The position numbers and the translations under genes are program-made. Below the pieces are notes generated by a model. The model searched no databases. It was not told the DNA's origin and saw nothing but the letters and a program-made list of their open reading frames with translations. From assembly GCF_024972735.1 (NCBI RefSeq), contig NZ_CP087723.1, forward strand, positions 2,232,001-2,296,000: 64,000 nt of DNA, written 5' to 3'. The stretch is from Halalkaliarchaeum sp. AArc-CO (lineage in GTDB: Archaea; Halobacteriota; Halobacteria; Halobacteriales; Haloferacaceae). Below, in pieces: positions 24,850 to 32,389 of the stretch (positions are counted from its first letter, which is position 1; each line of letters begins with the position of its first letter).

Positions 24850-26307
24850 TCAGTAGGCGGTTTCGGTGGCTTCCGCGACGTACGCCTCGATGTCCTCTTC
24901 GATCTCTTCGTCGATCGGCGGGCGCTCGTACTCGTCGAGCCGGTTTTGCACGCGGTCGTGTCCCATCTCGAATCCGGTCTTTTCGCCGTCCTCCTCCCAG
25001 TCGCCGTGGGAGCGTTTGTCGAACACCTCGGTGCGGAACAGCTCGTCCCGCGAGTGGGTGAGAGTGTGCCGCTTGCTGAGGAAGTGGCCCGCGGGTTCGA
25101 CCTCCTCCATGAGATCGAACGCGAAGCTCTCCTCGTCGATCTGGAACCCCTCGTCGATCCGCTCGAGGTTCCGGATCAGCTCACAGTCCAGCACGAACTT
25201 CTCCGGGGAGATCGCCGAGTACGACTCCAGGATGCCACACGAGTGGAGTACGAAGTTGATCCCCGAAAACTCCGCGGCGGTGAGCGTCATCATCGACTCG
25301 AAGCCGGCCTGGTAGTCGACCGACTTGGAGTCCGAGAGGCCGCCGCCGCCCCGGGAGGGGACTCCGTAGTACCGCCCCATCTGTCCGGCAAACGAGATGA
25401 ACAGCGCCGATTCGGGGCTGCCGATCGACAGCGAGCCGTACCGGACGTCGATGTTCGAGGAGGGAACGCCGTACACGACGGGCGTTCCCGGGTTGACGAG
25501 CTGGGCCAGAGCGATCCCGGTGAGGTTCTCCGCGTTCGCCTGCGCCATCGCGCCCGAAAGCGTCGCCGGACCCGACGCGCCGGCCATCGTGAACGAGGAG
25601 ACCACCGCGGGCTGGCCGTTCTTCGCCATCGTGAGCAGCCCACCCAGCATTTTCTTGTCGAGACTCCGGGGCGGGACCGTGTTTATCAGCGCCGCCGCGT
25701 ACGGCTTCGACAGCTCCGGATCCCCGTTGGCGATACCGACCATCTCCAGACCGGCCTCCGTCCGGTCCTCGCCGTAGGCCGACACCATCGGCACCTTGTC
25801 GGTGAGCGTGAGCGACCGCTTTACCATCTCGAGGTGTTTCACTTCCTGGTCGACGTCGTTGGGCTCACAGACGTTGTACCCGGCGGAGTTGAGCACGTCC
25901 TCGGTCTGGACGAGCTTCATCATCGTCTCGTAGTCCTCGATCGTCGACTTCCGACGCCCCTCGTCGAACGTCCGGAAGTTCGGCGCGCCGTAGCCCGGCG
26001 CACGCAGCGGCTCCCCGGACTCGCCGCCGATCGTGACGTTGTTATCCGGATTGCGCGCGTGTAGGGTGAACGACGAGGGAGCTTCCTCGACGGCGTCCTC
26101 GATCACGTCGCGGGGGATCGTCACAATGTTGTCCTCGTGGACCTCCGCGCCGTGTTCCTCGAAGACCTCGATCGCCTCCTCGTGGTTCAGCTGGATCCCG
26201 ATCTCCTCGATGATGTGGATCGCTGCCTCGTGGATCGCTTCCTCGCCTTCCTCCGTGAGTCGGTCGAAGGATGGCACCGGCTGCGTTTCCGTATCGTATT
26301 CTTTCAC
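24850..26307 (-). CDS. MttB-superfamily (non-pyrrolysine) methylamine/betaine:corrinoid methyltransferase
   Basis: 485 aa, full length for the trimethylamine-methyltransferase superfamily. Conserved stretches are APGYGAPNFRTFDEGRR, FTMAGASGPATLSGAMAQAN, GSPESALFISFAGQMGRYYG and FVLHSCGILES. In true MttB a pyrrolysine precedes the GMLES-like segment; here that position lies in HSCGILES (355-362) and no in-frame amber exists, so this is a non-Pyl member such as the glycine-betaine methyltransferase MtgB. It would transfer one methyl from a quaternary amine to Co(I) corrinoid protein. Glycine betaine is the leading substrate guess given the BCCT carriers and DMGDH, but carnitine or proline betaine homologs also exist. 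Confidence 0.88.
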   Translation of the reverse strand: MKEYDTETQPVPSFDRLTEEGEEAIHEAAIHIIEEIGIQLNHEEAIEVFEEHGAEVHEDNIVTIPRDVIEDAVEEAPSSFTLHARNPDNNVTIGGESGEPLRAPGYGAPNFRTFDEGRRKSTIEDYETMMKLVQTEDVLNSAGYNVCEPNDVDQEVKHLEMVKRSLTLTDKVPMVSAYGEDRTEAGLEMVGIANGDPELSKPYAAALINTVPPRSLDKKMLGGLLTMAKNGQPAVVSSFTMAGASGPATLSGAMAQANAENLTGIALAQLVNPGTPVVYGVPSSNIDVRYGSLSIGSPESALFISFAGQMGRYYGVPSRGGGGLSDSKSVDYQAGFESMMTLTAAEFSGINFVLHSCGILESYSAISPEKFVLDCELIRNLERIDEGFQIDEESFAFDLMEEVEPAGHFLSKRHTLTHSRDELFRTEVFDKRSHGDWEEDGEKTGFEMGHDRVQNRLDEYERPPIDEEIEEDIEAYVAEATETAY

Positions 26308-26332
26308 GGCTGGTTGTGAGTACCAGTGACTC

Positions 26333-26346
26333 CCCCATAAACATTT
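26333..26346 (-). promoter_or_regulatory. Promoter element of the MttB-like gene
   Basis: On the minus strand AAATGTTTATGG lies about 30 nt upstream of the ATG at 26307, the spacing of a haloarchaeal TATA box with little or no leader. Confidence 0.45.
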
Positions 26347-26401
26347 CCTGGTGGACGCGACAGCTGAGAAAAGACGACTGGCAGTCTCGAATCGGCAGCG
26401 G

Positions 26402-27295
26402 TCAGGGAAGCTCGACGTCGACGTCGTTCTGGAGGCTCGCTGCCTTCACCGTGTTGTACAGAAGCATCGTGATCGTCATGGGACCGACGCCGCCGGGCAC
26501 GGGCGTGATCGCGGAGGCTTTCTCCTTTGCGGATTCGAACTCGACGTCGCCGACGAGCTCGTAGCCTTTCTCGTTGTCGGCGTCGACGCGGTTGACCCCC
26601 ACGTCGATGACGACCGTGTCCTCGCTGAGCATCGAGCCGTCGACGAACTCGGGGACGCCGACCGCGGCGATGACGATGTCGGCGTTTCTCGTCTTCTCTG
26701 CGGTGTTTTTCGTCCGGGAGTGACAGACGGTGACCGTGGCGTTGCCGAGTTTCGTCTTCTGGATCAGCAGGTTCGCCATCGGCTTGCCGACGATGTTCGA
26801 CCGACCGACGATGACCGCGTCCTTGCCTTCCGTGTCGACGTCTGCCGCCTCCAGCAGCTTCTGGACGCCGAACGGCGTACAGGGTTTGAATCGGGCGTTG
26901 CCGGCGACGAGTTTGCCGACGTTTTCCGGGTGGAAGCCGTCGACGTCCTTCATCGGATCGATGTACTCGAGAACCGCACGCTCGTCGACGTGATCCGGCA
27001 CGGGCATCTGAACGAGGATACCGTGAACGGCCGGGTCCTCGTTGAGTTCGTCGATCTTGTCGAACAGCACTTCCGCGGGCTCGTCGGGATCGATCTCGTG
27101 GTGGAAACTTTCGATGCCGATCTGCTCGCAGGCTTTCTGCTTCATCGAGACGTACGTCTCGCTGGCGCCGTCGTCGCTCATCAAGACGGTCGCCAGCCCC
27201 GGAGTAACCCCCTCCTCCTCGAGAGTGTCGATGCTCGATTCCAGCTCGGATTTGATGCGATCGCCGACCTCGTTTCCGTCGATTATCTCTGTCAT
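26402..27295 (-). CDS. folD: FolD: methylene-THF dehydrogenase / methenyl-THF cyclohydrolase
   Basis: 297 aa. The catalytic region YVSMKQKACEQIGI includes Lys52, equivalent to the essential FolD Lys; DVDGFHPENVGKL and the NAD(P) motif IVGRSNIVGKP are intact, and the C-terminal PVPGGVGPMT loop is canonical. It converts methylene-THF to 10-formyl-THF in two steps and makes reduced nicotinamide coenzyme in the oxidative direction. It lies immediately upstream of the MttB-like gene on the same strand (94-nt gap), linking methyl transfer with folate oxidation. Confidence 0.97.
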   Translation of the reverse strand: MTEIIDGNEVGDRIKSELESSIDTLEEEGVTPGLATVLMSDDGASETYVSMKQKACEQIGIESFHHEIDPDEPAEVLFDKIDELNEDPAVHGILVQMPVPDHVDERAVLEYIDPMKDVDGFHPENVGKLVAGNARFKPCTPFGVQKLLEAADVDTEGKDAVIVGRSNIVGKPMANLLIQKTKLGNATVTVCHSRTKNTAEKTRNADIVIAAVGVPEFVDGSMLSEDTVVIDVGVNRVDADNEKGYELVGDVEFESAKEKASAITPVPGGVGPMTITMLLYNTVKAASLQNDVDVELP

Positions 27296-27669
27296 AGTTA
27301 TGGATCTTCGCGCGCACGAGTCGAATCAGCTGCCGCTCGACTCGTCGCCTTCCGTTCGACAGTTTTCCCGAGGCGCTAATTAAGTTATTGCTCGGTGTTT
27401 CGGGCATTTATAAGCGCGGCCCGACCTCCGCCGGCTACCGGCGACAACGGCGACCCCTTCGACCCATGTGCAACTACAATAGGACTTATGAATCTATAAT
27501 TGTACTGCAATCGAACCAATCCGTAAAAAGATAAATCATCCTACAAACCGCCCGGAGAGCCGCCACGTTGCCGATTTCCACAACGGGAGAGAAGTGAAAA
27601 CCGCCGTCGTGTCTGATAAGAAAAACAAGCTTTATGGATAATCATGGTTATTCTCCACCCACTGGACAC
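27296..27669. other. Divergent intergenic region, folD / corrinoid protein
   Basis: No gene is supported in this ~370-bp stretch. The left half should contain the folD promoter. The right half is AT-rich (27470-27540 and 27600-27660) with a TATA-like agctttatgg (about 27628-27637) and an imperfect palindrome at 27638-27651 that lies over an upstream ATG (27634) of the corrinoid gene. Confidence 0.55.
27638..27651. promoter_or_regulatory. 14-bp palindrome before the corrinoid-protein gene
   Basis: ATAATCATGGTTAT is symmetric except for one transition pair, flanked by TGGA/TCCA in inverted orientation. It sits between the TATA-like box and the ATG at 27670 and shares the ATAATCAT core with the palindrome before the MetE-like gene. 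Operator function is a guess. Confidence 0.4.
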
Positions 27670-28380
27670 ATGACCGATACCAATGGGGACGACAGCGCTG
27701 GCGAAGAAGAAGTCGAAGACGAACTGTTACTCGAGATCCAGGAATCGATCATCAATCTCGACGAGGAACGGACCGAGGAACTGACCAAACAGGCGATAGA
27801 CGAGGGGTACGATCCGCTCGACATCCTGCAGAAGGGCCTGACGAAGGGCGTCAAGACTGTCGGTGACAAGTTCGGACGCGGGGAGGTTTTCCTGCCCGAG
27901 CTGGCGATGTCGGCAGACTGCATGCGTGCCGGCGTCCAACACGTCGATCCGCTGCTTGCGGACCTGGAACTGGACGAAGACGACACCGGCGGGAAGTTCC
28001 TCATCGGCACCGTCGACGAGGACATCCACAACATCGGGAAAAACATCCTCATCACGATGTTGAAGGCCAACGGCTTCGAGGTCGTCGACCTCGGCGTCGA
28101 GATCGAAAACGAGGAGTTCGTCGAGGCCGTCAAGGAACACGACCCGGACATTCTCGGCATGTCCGCGCTGATGACGATGACGATGGACCACCAGCAGGAA
28201 GTCATCGAACTTCTCGAGGAGGAGGGTCTCCGCGACGATCTGAAGATCATGGTCGGCGGTGCCCCCACCTCACAGGAGTGGTGTGAGGAGATCGGCGCCG
28301 ACGGCTACGGCGACAACGCCGACGCCGCCGTCGAAGTCGCAAAGCAACTGGTCGAAGAACAGCGGGCCGCGAAGGCGTAA
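27670..28380 (+). CDS. Corrinoid (B12-binding) methyl-carrier protein, MtgC/MttC type
   Basis: 236 aa from ATG 27670; ATG 27634 is possible but overlaps a palindrome. An N-terminal four-helix cap (about 20-105) is followed by the Rossmann-like B12 domain with the base-off ligand motif D118-x-H120-x-x-G123 (DIHNIG), MSALMTMTM and VGGAPTS as the nucleotide-loop contacts. His120 is the lower axial ligand. It shuttles methyl between the MttB-like and MtgA-like enzymes. The acidic N-terminal extension (GDDSAGEEEVEDE) is a typical halophilic addition. Confidence 0.95.
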   Translation: MTDTNGDDSAGEEEVEDELLLEIQESIINLDEERTEELTKQAIDEGYDPLDILQKGLTKGVKTVGDKFGRGEVFLPELAMSADCMRAGVQHVDPLLADLELDEDDTGGKFLIGTVDEDIHNIGKNILITMLKANGFEVVDLGVEIENEEFVEAVKEHDPDILGMSALMTMTMDHQQEVIELLEEEGLRDDLKIMVGGAPTSQEWCEEIGADGYGDNADAAVEVAKQLVEEQRAAKA

Positions 28381-28443
28381 CTTTCACTCCGTGCGAAATG
28401 CGGAAGGTCTCTCCGTAAATAAACCACCTCAACCTTCAACAAA

Positions 28444-28602
28444 CGACGGCAGTTTTATAACAGATCCCCGAGTTGGATCAGGATGACCCACGCAAATGTT
28501 ACGGGTCGTTTGACAAGATCGACTATGTCACGGACAGTTGAAGCGAATCGACGAACCGGACAGACGAAACCAGGTCGACCGACGGCAGTTTTATAATAGA
28601 TC
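28444..28602. repeat. Duplicated 23-bp promoter-like element upstream of the BCCT gene
   Basis: Positions 28444-28466 and 28580-28602 match at 22 of 23 bases (CGACGGCAGTTTTATAAyAG plus atc), each carrying TTTTATAA. Further 3' of each lies GACCCAC at similar distance (about 28485 and 28621). The unit is repeated 136 bp apart, the second ~60 nt from the BCCT start codon. It looks like a duplicated promoter/operator. Confidence 0.7.
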
Positions 28603-28634
28603 AATGAGTCGTTTGGAAACGACCCACATATGGG

Positions 28635-28650
28635 TTTACGAGAACGTAAA
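28635..28650 (+). promoter_or_regulatory. Inverted repeat just before the BCCT start codon
   Basis: TTTACG (28635-28640) and CGTAAA (28645-28650) form a perfect 6-bp inverted repeat with a 4-nt loop, 12 nt before the ATG at 28663. It would be in the mRNA leader, where it could act as an operator or hide the start site. Confidence 0.45.
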
Positions 28651-28662
28651 TAACGATTAAAT

Positions 28663-30279
28663 ATGAGCCAACAACAATCGCAAGGAAAACTGGACAAGTT
28701 CACGAGCGAACTGGACTACGTCGTGTTCGGCATCGGCGTAGTGGTGGCAGCACTCGCAGTCGCGGCGTTCATTCTCCGGGAAGAGGCGGCGTCCGCGGCG
28801 ATGTGGGACGTAAACGACTTCCTGTGGACGAACCTGGGGTGGGCGTACCTGCTCATCATGTTCACCCTGGTCGTGTTCGTCTTCTTCCTCATACTCGGGC
28901 CGTGGGGGAACATCAGGCTCGGTGACGAGGACGAAGAACCCGAATTCACGTTCCTGTCGTACTTCGTGATGCTGTACTCGGCGGCGATCGCCGCAGGGAT
29001 CGTGTTCTGGGGTCCCACGGAAGGCGTCGTCTTCTTCGGCGATCCCTTCGAGCAGGGGATCGGATACCTCGGTTATCCGGGAGAGGGTGAGGCCGCAGTC
29101 GCCGCGATGCAGTACACGTTCTTCCACTGGGGGATCTCGGCGTGGACCGGATACGTGGTGATGGCGCTTCCGATCGCCTACCTCGCGTACCGGTACGACG
29201 CGCCGCTTCGCATCTCGACGGTGATCGCCCCGTGGGTCGGGCTGGATAACCTCGACAGCGTCTGGGCGAAGATCATCGACATCGTCGCGGTGTTCGCCAC
29301 CATCGGCGGCGTCGCGACGACGCTCGGACTCGTCGGCTCCCAGTTCCTGGTGGGACTGGAATACGCCTACGGGATCGAACTGGGCGACATGGGGACCGTC
29401 ATCACGATCACCGGACTGACGATCGCGTTTACGATTTCCGTCGCGGCCGGTATTCGCAAGGGGATCCGTCGGATCTCCTACTTCAACATGGCGCTGTTCG
29501 CGCTGTTGATGGTCGTCATCTTCTTCATCGGCCCGACCCGGTTCATCATGACGACCGGGACCGAAGCGGTCGGTAACTACATCAACGACTTCATCAACAT
29601 GAGCCTCTACACGGAGGCGTCGATGGCCGAGCCGACCGGCTTCGTCGGTGGCTGGACCGTCTTCTACTGGGCGTGGTGGTTCTCGTGGGCGCCGTTCGTC
29701 GGCCTGTTCATCGCCCGGATTTCCCGGGGGCGGACTGTCCGACAGGTCGCCTTCACCGGCGTCTTCGCCGCGACCGGCGTGACGATCCCGTGGTTCGCCA
29801 CGATGGGCGGTACGGCGATCTGGATGGAGGCGAACAACGTCGCACCGATCCTGCAGGTGTACGAGGAGTTCGGCTTCGACGAGGCCGTCGTCGGCTTCCC
29901 GATGTTCGAGGCCCTGCCGCTCGGCGGGGTGTTCATGTTCCTGTTCCTCGTGTTGATCACGACGTTCTTCATCACCTCCGCCGACTCGTCGACGCTGGCG
30001 CTTGGAATGCTCACCACCGGCGGTGCGGAGAGCCCGTCGACGATCAACCGCGTCATCTGGGGAGCCCTCATCGGGCTGTTGGCCTCGATCCTGATGGTCG
30101 TCGGCGGAGTCGACGCGCTACAGGCCGCGGCGATCATCACCGGCGGTCCGTTCGCGCTCATCCTGTTGCTCGCCGTGGTGTCGATGGCTGTCCTGTTCGG
30201 GAAGCGCCGTGCGATCTTCCTGCAGGAGGAAGAGTCGCTGCCCGGCACGTCGGTCGACTTCGTACAGGACGACGACTGA
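28663..30279 (+). CDS. BCCT-family transporter (betaine/choline/carnitine type), divergent subtype
   Basis: 538 aa with about 12 membrane helices. The family signature on TM8 is clear: FYWAWWFSWAPFVGLFIARISRGR. FHWGISAWTGY corresponds to the substrate-site aromatic region. The glycine-rich TM3 motif that reads GMGIG in sodium-coupled betaine carriers is AIAAG here (residues 108-112), so coupling or substrate may differ from BetP. Short cytoplasmic tails, without a long osmosensory C-terminal domain, favour nutrient uptake over osmoregulation. It directly follows the corrinoid-protein gene. Confidence 0.92.
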   Translation: MSQQQSQGKLDKFTSELDYVVFGIGVVVAALAVAAFILREEAASAAMWDVNDFLWTNLGWAYLLIMFTLVVFVFFLILGPWGNIRLGDEDEEPEFTFLSYFVMLYSAAIAAGIVFWGPTEGVVFFGDPFEQGIGYLGYPGEGEAAVAAMQYTFFHWGISAWTGYVVMALPIAYLAYRYDAPLRISTVIAPWVGLDNLDSVWAKIIDIVAVFATIGGVATTLGLVGSQFLVGLEYAYGIELGDMGTVITITGLTIAFTISVAAGIRKGIRRISYFNMALFALLMVVIFFIGPTRFIMTTGTEAVGNYINDFINMSLYTEASMAEPTGFVGGWTVFYWAWWFSWAPFVGLFIARISRGRTVRQVAFTGVFAATGVTIPWFATMGGTAIWMEANNVAPILQVYEEFGFDEAVVGFPMFEALPLGGVFMFLFLVLITTFFITSADSSTLALGMLTTGGAESPSTINRVIWGALIGLLASILMVVGGVDALQAAAIITGGPFALILLLAVVSMAVLFGKRRAIFLQEEESLPGTSVDFVQDDD

Positions 30280-30287
30280 CGACGCAA

Positions 30288-30310
30288 CCGTTTTTCCGTT
30301 TTTTTATCCG
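30288..30310 (+). terminator. T-rich terminator after the BCCT gene
   Basis: Two T-tracts (ccgtttttccgttttttta) begin about ten bases after the BCCT stop, in a convergent gap with uspA. Oligo-U tracts are the main archaeal termination signal. Confidence 0.6.
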
Positions 30311-30368
30311 GCGATAGCGGCGGCTCCCCCGCAACGACGACAAGAAAAACGAAACTACCCGCGTTGTG

Positions 30369-30809
30369 TCACTCGAGCTTCGGCCGACGGATCGTCACGA
30401 CCGGCACGTTGGAGGTGCGGACGACCTTCTCCGTGACGTTGCCGAGGAGATAATCCTCGATCCCACTGCGGCCACGCGTCCCCATCACGATCGCGTCGAT
30501 GTCGTTCTCGTCTGCGAATTCGATGATCTCCTCGTAGGGCTTGCCCTTCCGGATCGCCGTCTCCGACGTCAGGCCCCGCTCCTCGGCCATCTCGGCGACC
30601 CGACCGGTGAGCTTCTCCCCGTACTCCTCCATCTCGTCCATCGTCTCGGCCTGTTTGAGCGACTTCGAGGGGAGCCCGCTCACCTGGGACTCGATGACGT
30701 ACAGGACGCAGACGTCCGCACCGAGGTCCTCCGCGAGGTCGAGACCGTGTTGTGCCGCCGCTTCGGCTTCGTCGCTACCGTCCGTCGGAATCAGTATCTG
30801 ATCGTACAT
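30369..30809 (-). CDS. Universal stress protein, UspA family
   Basis: 146 aa. MYDQILIPTDGSDEAEAAAQ opens the fold and the ATP-binding motif GTRGRSGIEDYLLGNVTEKV (G-x2-G-x9-G-N) is complete near the C-terminus. A single-domain USP is typically a dimeric ATP-binding stress protein. It converges on the BCCT gene and faces away from ilvA. A TATA-like TTTTATAACC on the minus strand (30850-30859) is ~40 nt upstream, and a 6-bp inverted repeat CAGTTG/CAACTG (30814-30834) lies in the leader. Confidence 0.93.
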   Translation of the reverse strand: MYDQILIPTDGSDEAEAAAQHGLDLAEDLGADVCVLYVIESQVSGLPSKSLKQAETMDEMEEYGEKLTGRVAEMAEERGLTSETAIRKGKPYEEIIEFADENDIDAIVMGTRGRSGIEDYLLGNVTEKVVRTSNVPVVTIRRPKLE

Positions 30810-30980
30810 GTGTCAGTTGCCTCCGTGACAACTGTAATGACTAACGGTGGTTATAAAATTGTTTGTGTGAAGAGTTGAGCCTATTAGGCATCTTCCCGAG
30901 AAAACTCGGTGAATATCAGATTTCTCCCGGAAGAATTCGTGCGTCACGAAGAGTGAGCTCCCGCCGATGCCGTCACCGGT

Positions 30981-31089
30981 GCACTTATACCACGGTCGCC
31001 ACGAGTAGCGTCCGTTCGAAGGGGCGCTACCCACAGCGTCGTCACACAGCGGTAGTCACAGCGCGCACCGTGACGACGACGGCTGTGGG
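30981..31089 (+). promoter_or_regulatory. ilvA promoter with structured ~100-nt leader
   Basis: A TATA-like cacttatac (30982-30990) would place transcription start near 31015. The leader then contains a long inverted repeat: 31030-31045 (CCCACAGCGTCGTCAC) pairs with 31070-31089 with a short bulge around a 24-nt loop. Upstream of it (30860-30980) no gene is supported. A leader of this size is unusual in haloarchaea. Confidence 0.5.
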
Positions 31090-31122
31090 CGTCTCGACAC
31101 ACGACAACCGATCACGCGAACG

Positions 31123-32358
31123 ATGACAGAAGGAAACACGCGAGTACGATACGAGGACATCGAACGGGCGAACGAACGGCTGGACGATCCATCAGTGGTA
31201 AAGCGAACGCCGGTAGAGCAGAGCACCTCGCTCGGAAAGATGGTCGGCGCTGCCGTCCATCTCAAGATGGAACATCTCCAGTGGACGGGATCGTTCAAAA
31301 CCAGGGGCGCATACAACAAGATCTCCCGGGCCGTCGAGGAGGGTGCCACGGAGTTCGTCGCCGCAAGCGCCGGCAATCACGCACAGGGCGTCGCGCTCGC
31401 GGCGGCCAAGTGTGGGGCGAACTCGACGATCGTAATGCCCCGTAACGCCCCACAGGCGAAGATCGACGCCACCCGGGAGTACGGTGCGACAGTCGAACTG
31501 GTCGGCCAGGACTTCCAGGAGGCGATGGCCCACGCGAAATCGCTCGCACGGGAGGGTGACGCGGAGTTCGTCCACGCCTACGACGACCCGGACATCGTCG
31601 CCGGTCAGGGAACACTCGGCGTGGAGATGTACGGGGACCTCCCGGCCGTCGACACCGTCGTCGTTCCGATCGGCGGTGGCGGACTGATAAGCGGGATCGC
31701 CGTGGCGTTCGATCACCTCTCGCCGGAGACTCGGGTCGTCGGTGTGCAGGCAACCGGAGCGGAGACGGTCCACGAGAGTCTCGACAAAGGGATGCCGGTT
31801 ACCCTCGAGAACGTAAACACTATTGCCGACGGGATCGCGACCGGCGGCGTCTCGGATCTCACGCTGGGGCTCATTCGCGAGCACGTCGACGAGATCGTTA
31901 CCGTGACCGACGGGGAGATCGCGAAGGCGATCCTGCTTCTGTTGGAGCGGGCGAAACAGGTCGTCGAGGGCGCCGGAGCGGCGTCGGTCGCAGCGCTTCT
32001 GGGCGATCAACTCGACGTCGAGGGCGAAACGGTGATGCCACTGCTGTGCGGCGGCAATCTCGACATGACGATGCTCCGGACGGTGCTCGTTCACGCGATG
32101 ACCGAGCGCAGGCAGTTGCTCGATCTCCGGGTGAAGATCGACGATCAGGTCGGCGTGATGGAGGAGCTGTCCGACATTCTCGCCACACAGGGTGCAAACA
32201 TTCACAACGTCCGCCACGACCGATCGGTCCAGGATCTGGAGATCGGCGAAGCGTACCTCGTCTTCGAGGTCGAAACCAGCGGCGTCGAACACGCGAGCGC
32301 GATCGTGGAGGCGATCGAATCCGCCGGCTACCCCGTCACCGACGTCACCCGGAGCTGA
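31123..32358 (+). CDS. ilvA: Threonine/serine ammonia-lyase (IlvA type) with ACT-like domain
   Basis: 411 aa. The PLP Lys is in TGSFKTRGAYNK near residue 60 and the phosphate loop in ASAGNHAQGVALAA; GGGGLISGIA is the second cofactor loop. Residues ~330-411 form an ACT-like domain (VKIDDQVGVMEELSDILATQ), the medium-length archaeal form. It deaminates threonine to 2-oxobutanoate for isoleucine synthesis and usually serine to pyruvate as well. Beside a glycine-yielding demethylation island, a catabolic serine-deaminase role is possible. Confidence 0.92.
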   Translation: MTEGNTRVRYEDIERANERLDDPSVVKRTPVEQSTSLGKMVGAAVHLKMEHLQWTGSFKTRGAYNKISRAVEEGATEFVAASAGNHAQGVALAAAKCGANSTIVMPRNAPQAKIDATREYGATVELVGQDFQEAMAHAKSLAREGDAEFVHAYDDPDIVAGQGTLGVEMYGDLPAVDTVVVPIGGGGLISGIAVAFDHLSPETRVVGVQATGAETVHESLDKGMPVTLENVNTIADGIATGGVSDLTLGLIREHVDEIVTVTDGEIAKAILLLLERAKQVVEGAGAASVAALLGDQLDVEGETVMPLLCGGNLDMTMLRTVLVHAMTERRQLLDLRVKIDDQVGVMEELSDILATQGANIHNVRHDRSVQDLEIGEAYLVFEVETSGVEHASAIVEAIESAGYPVTDVTRS

Positions 32359-32389
32359 TACGGACGAAAACCGGCTGTCTTCCGGCCGG

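Noticed and set aside
24850-26307. Pyrrolysine-containing MttB
   Set aside because: The gene is one continuous frame with no amber codon, and there is no pyl gene nearby.
30863-31126. Small rightward open frame before ilvA
   Set aside because: It is rich in Arg and Ser without the acidic composition of halophilic proteins, and overlaps the ilvA leader hairpin.
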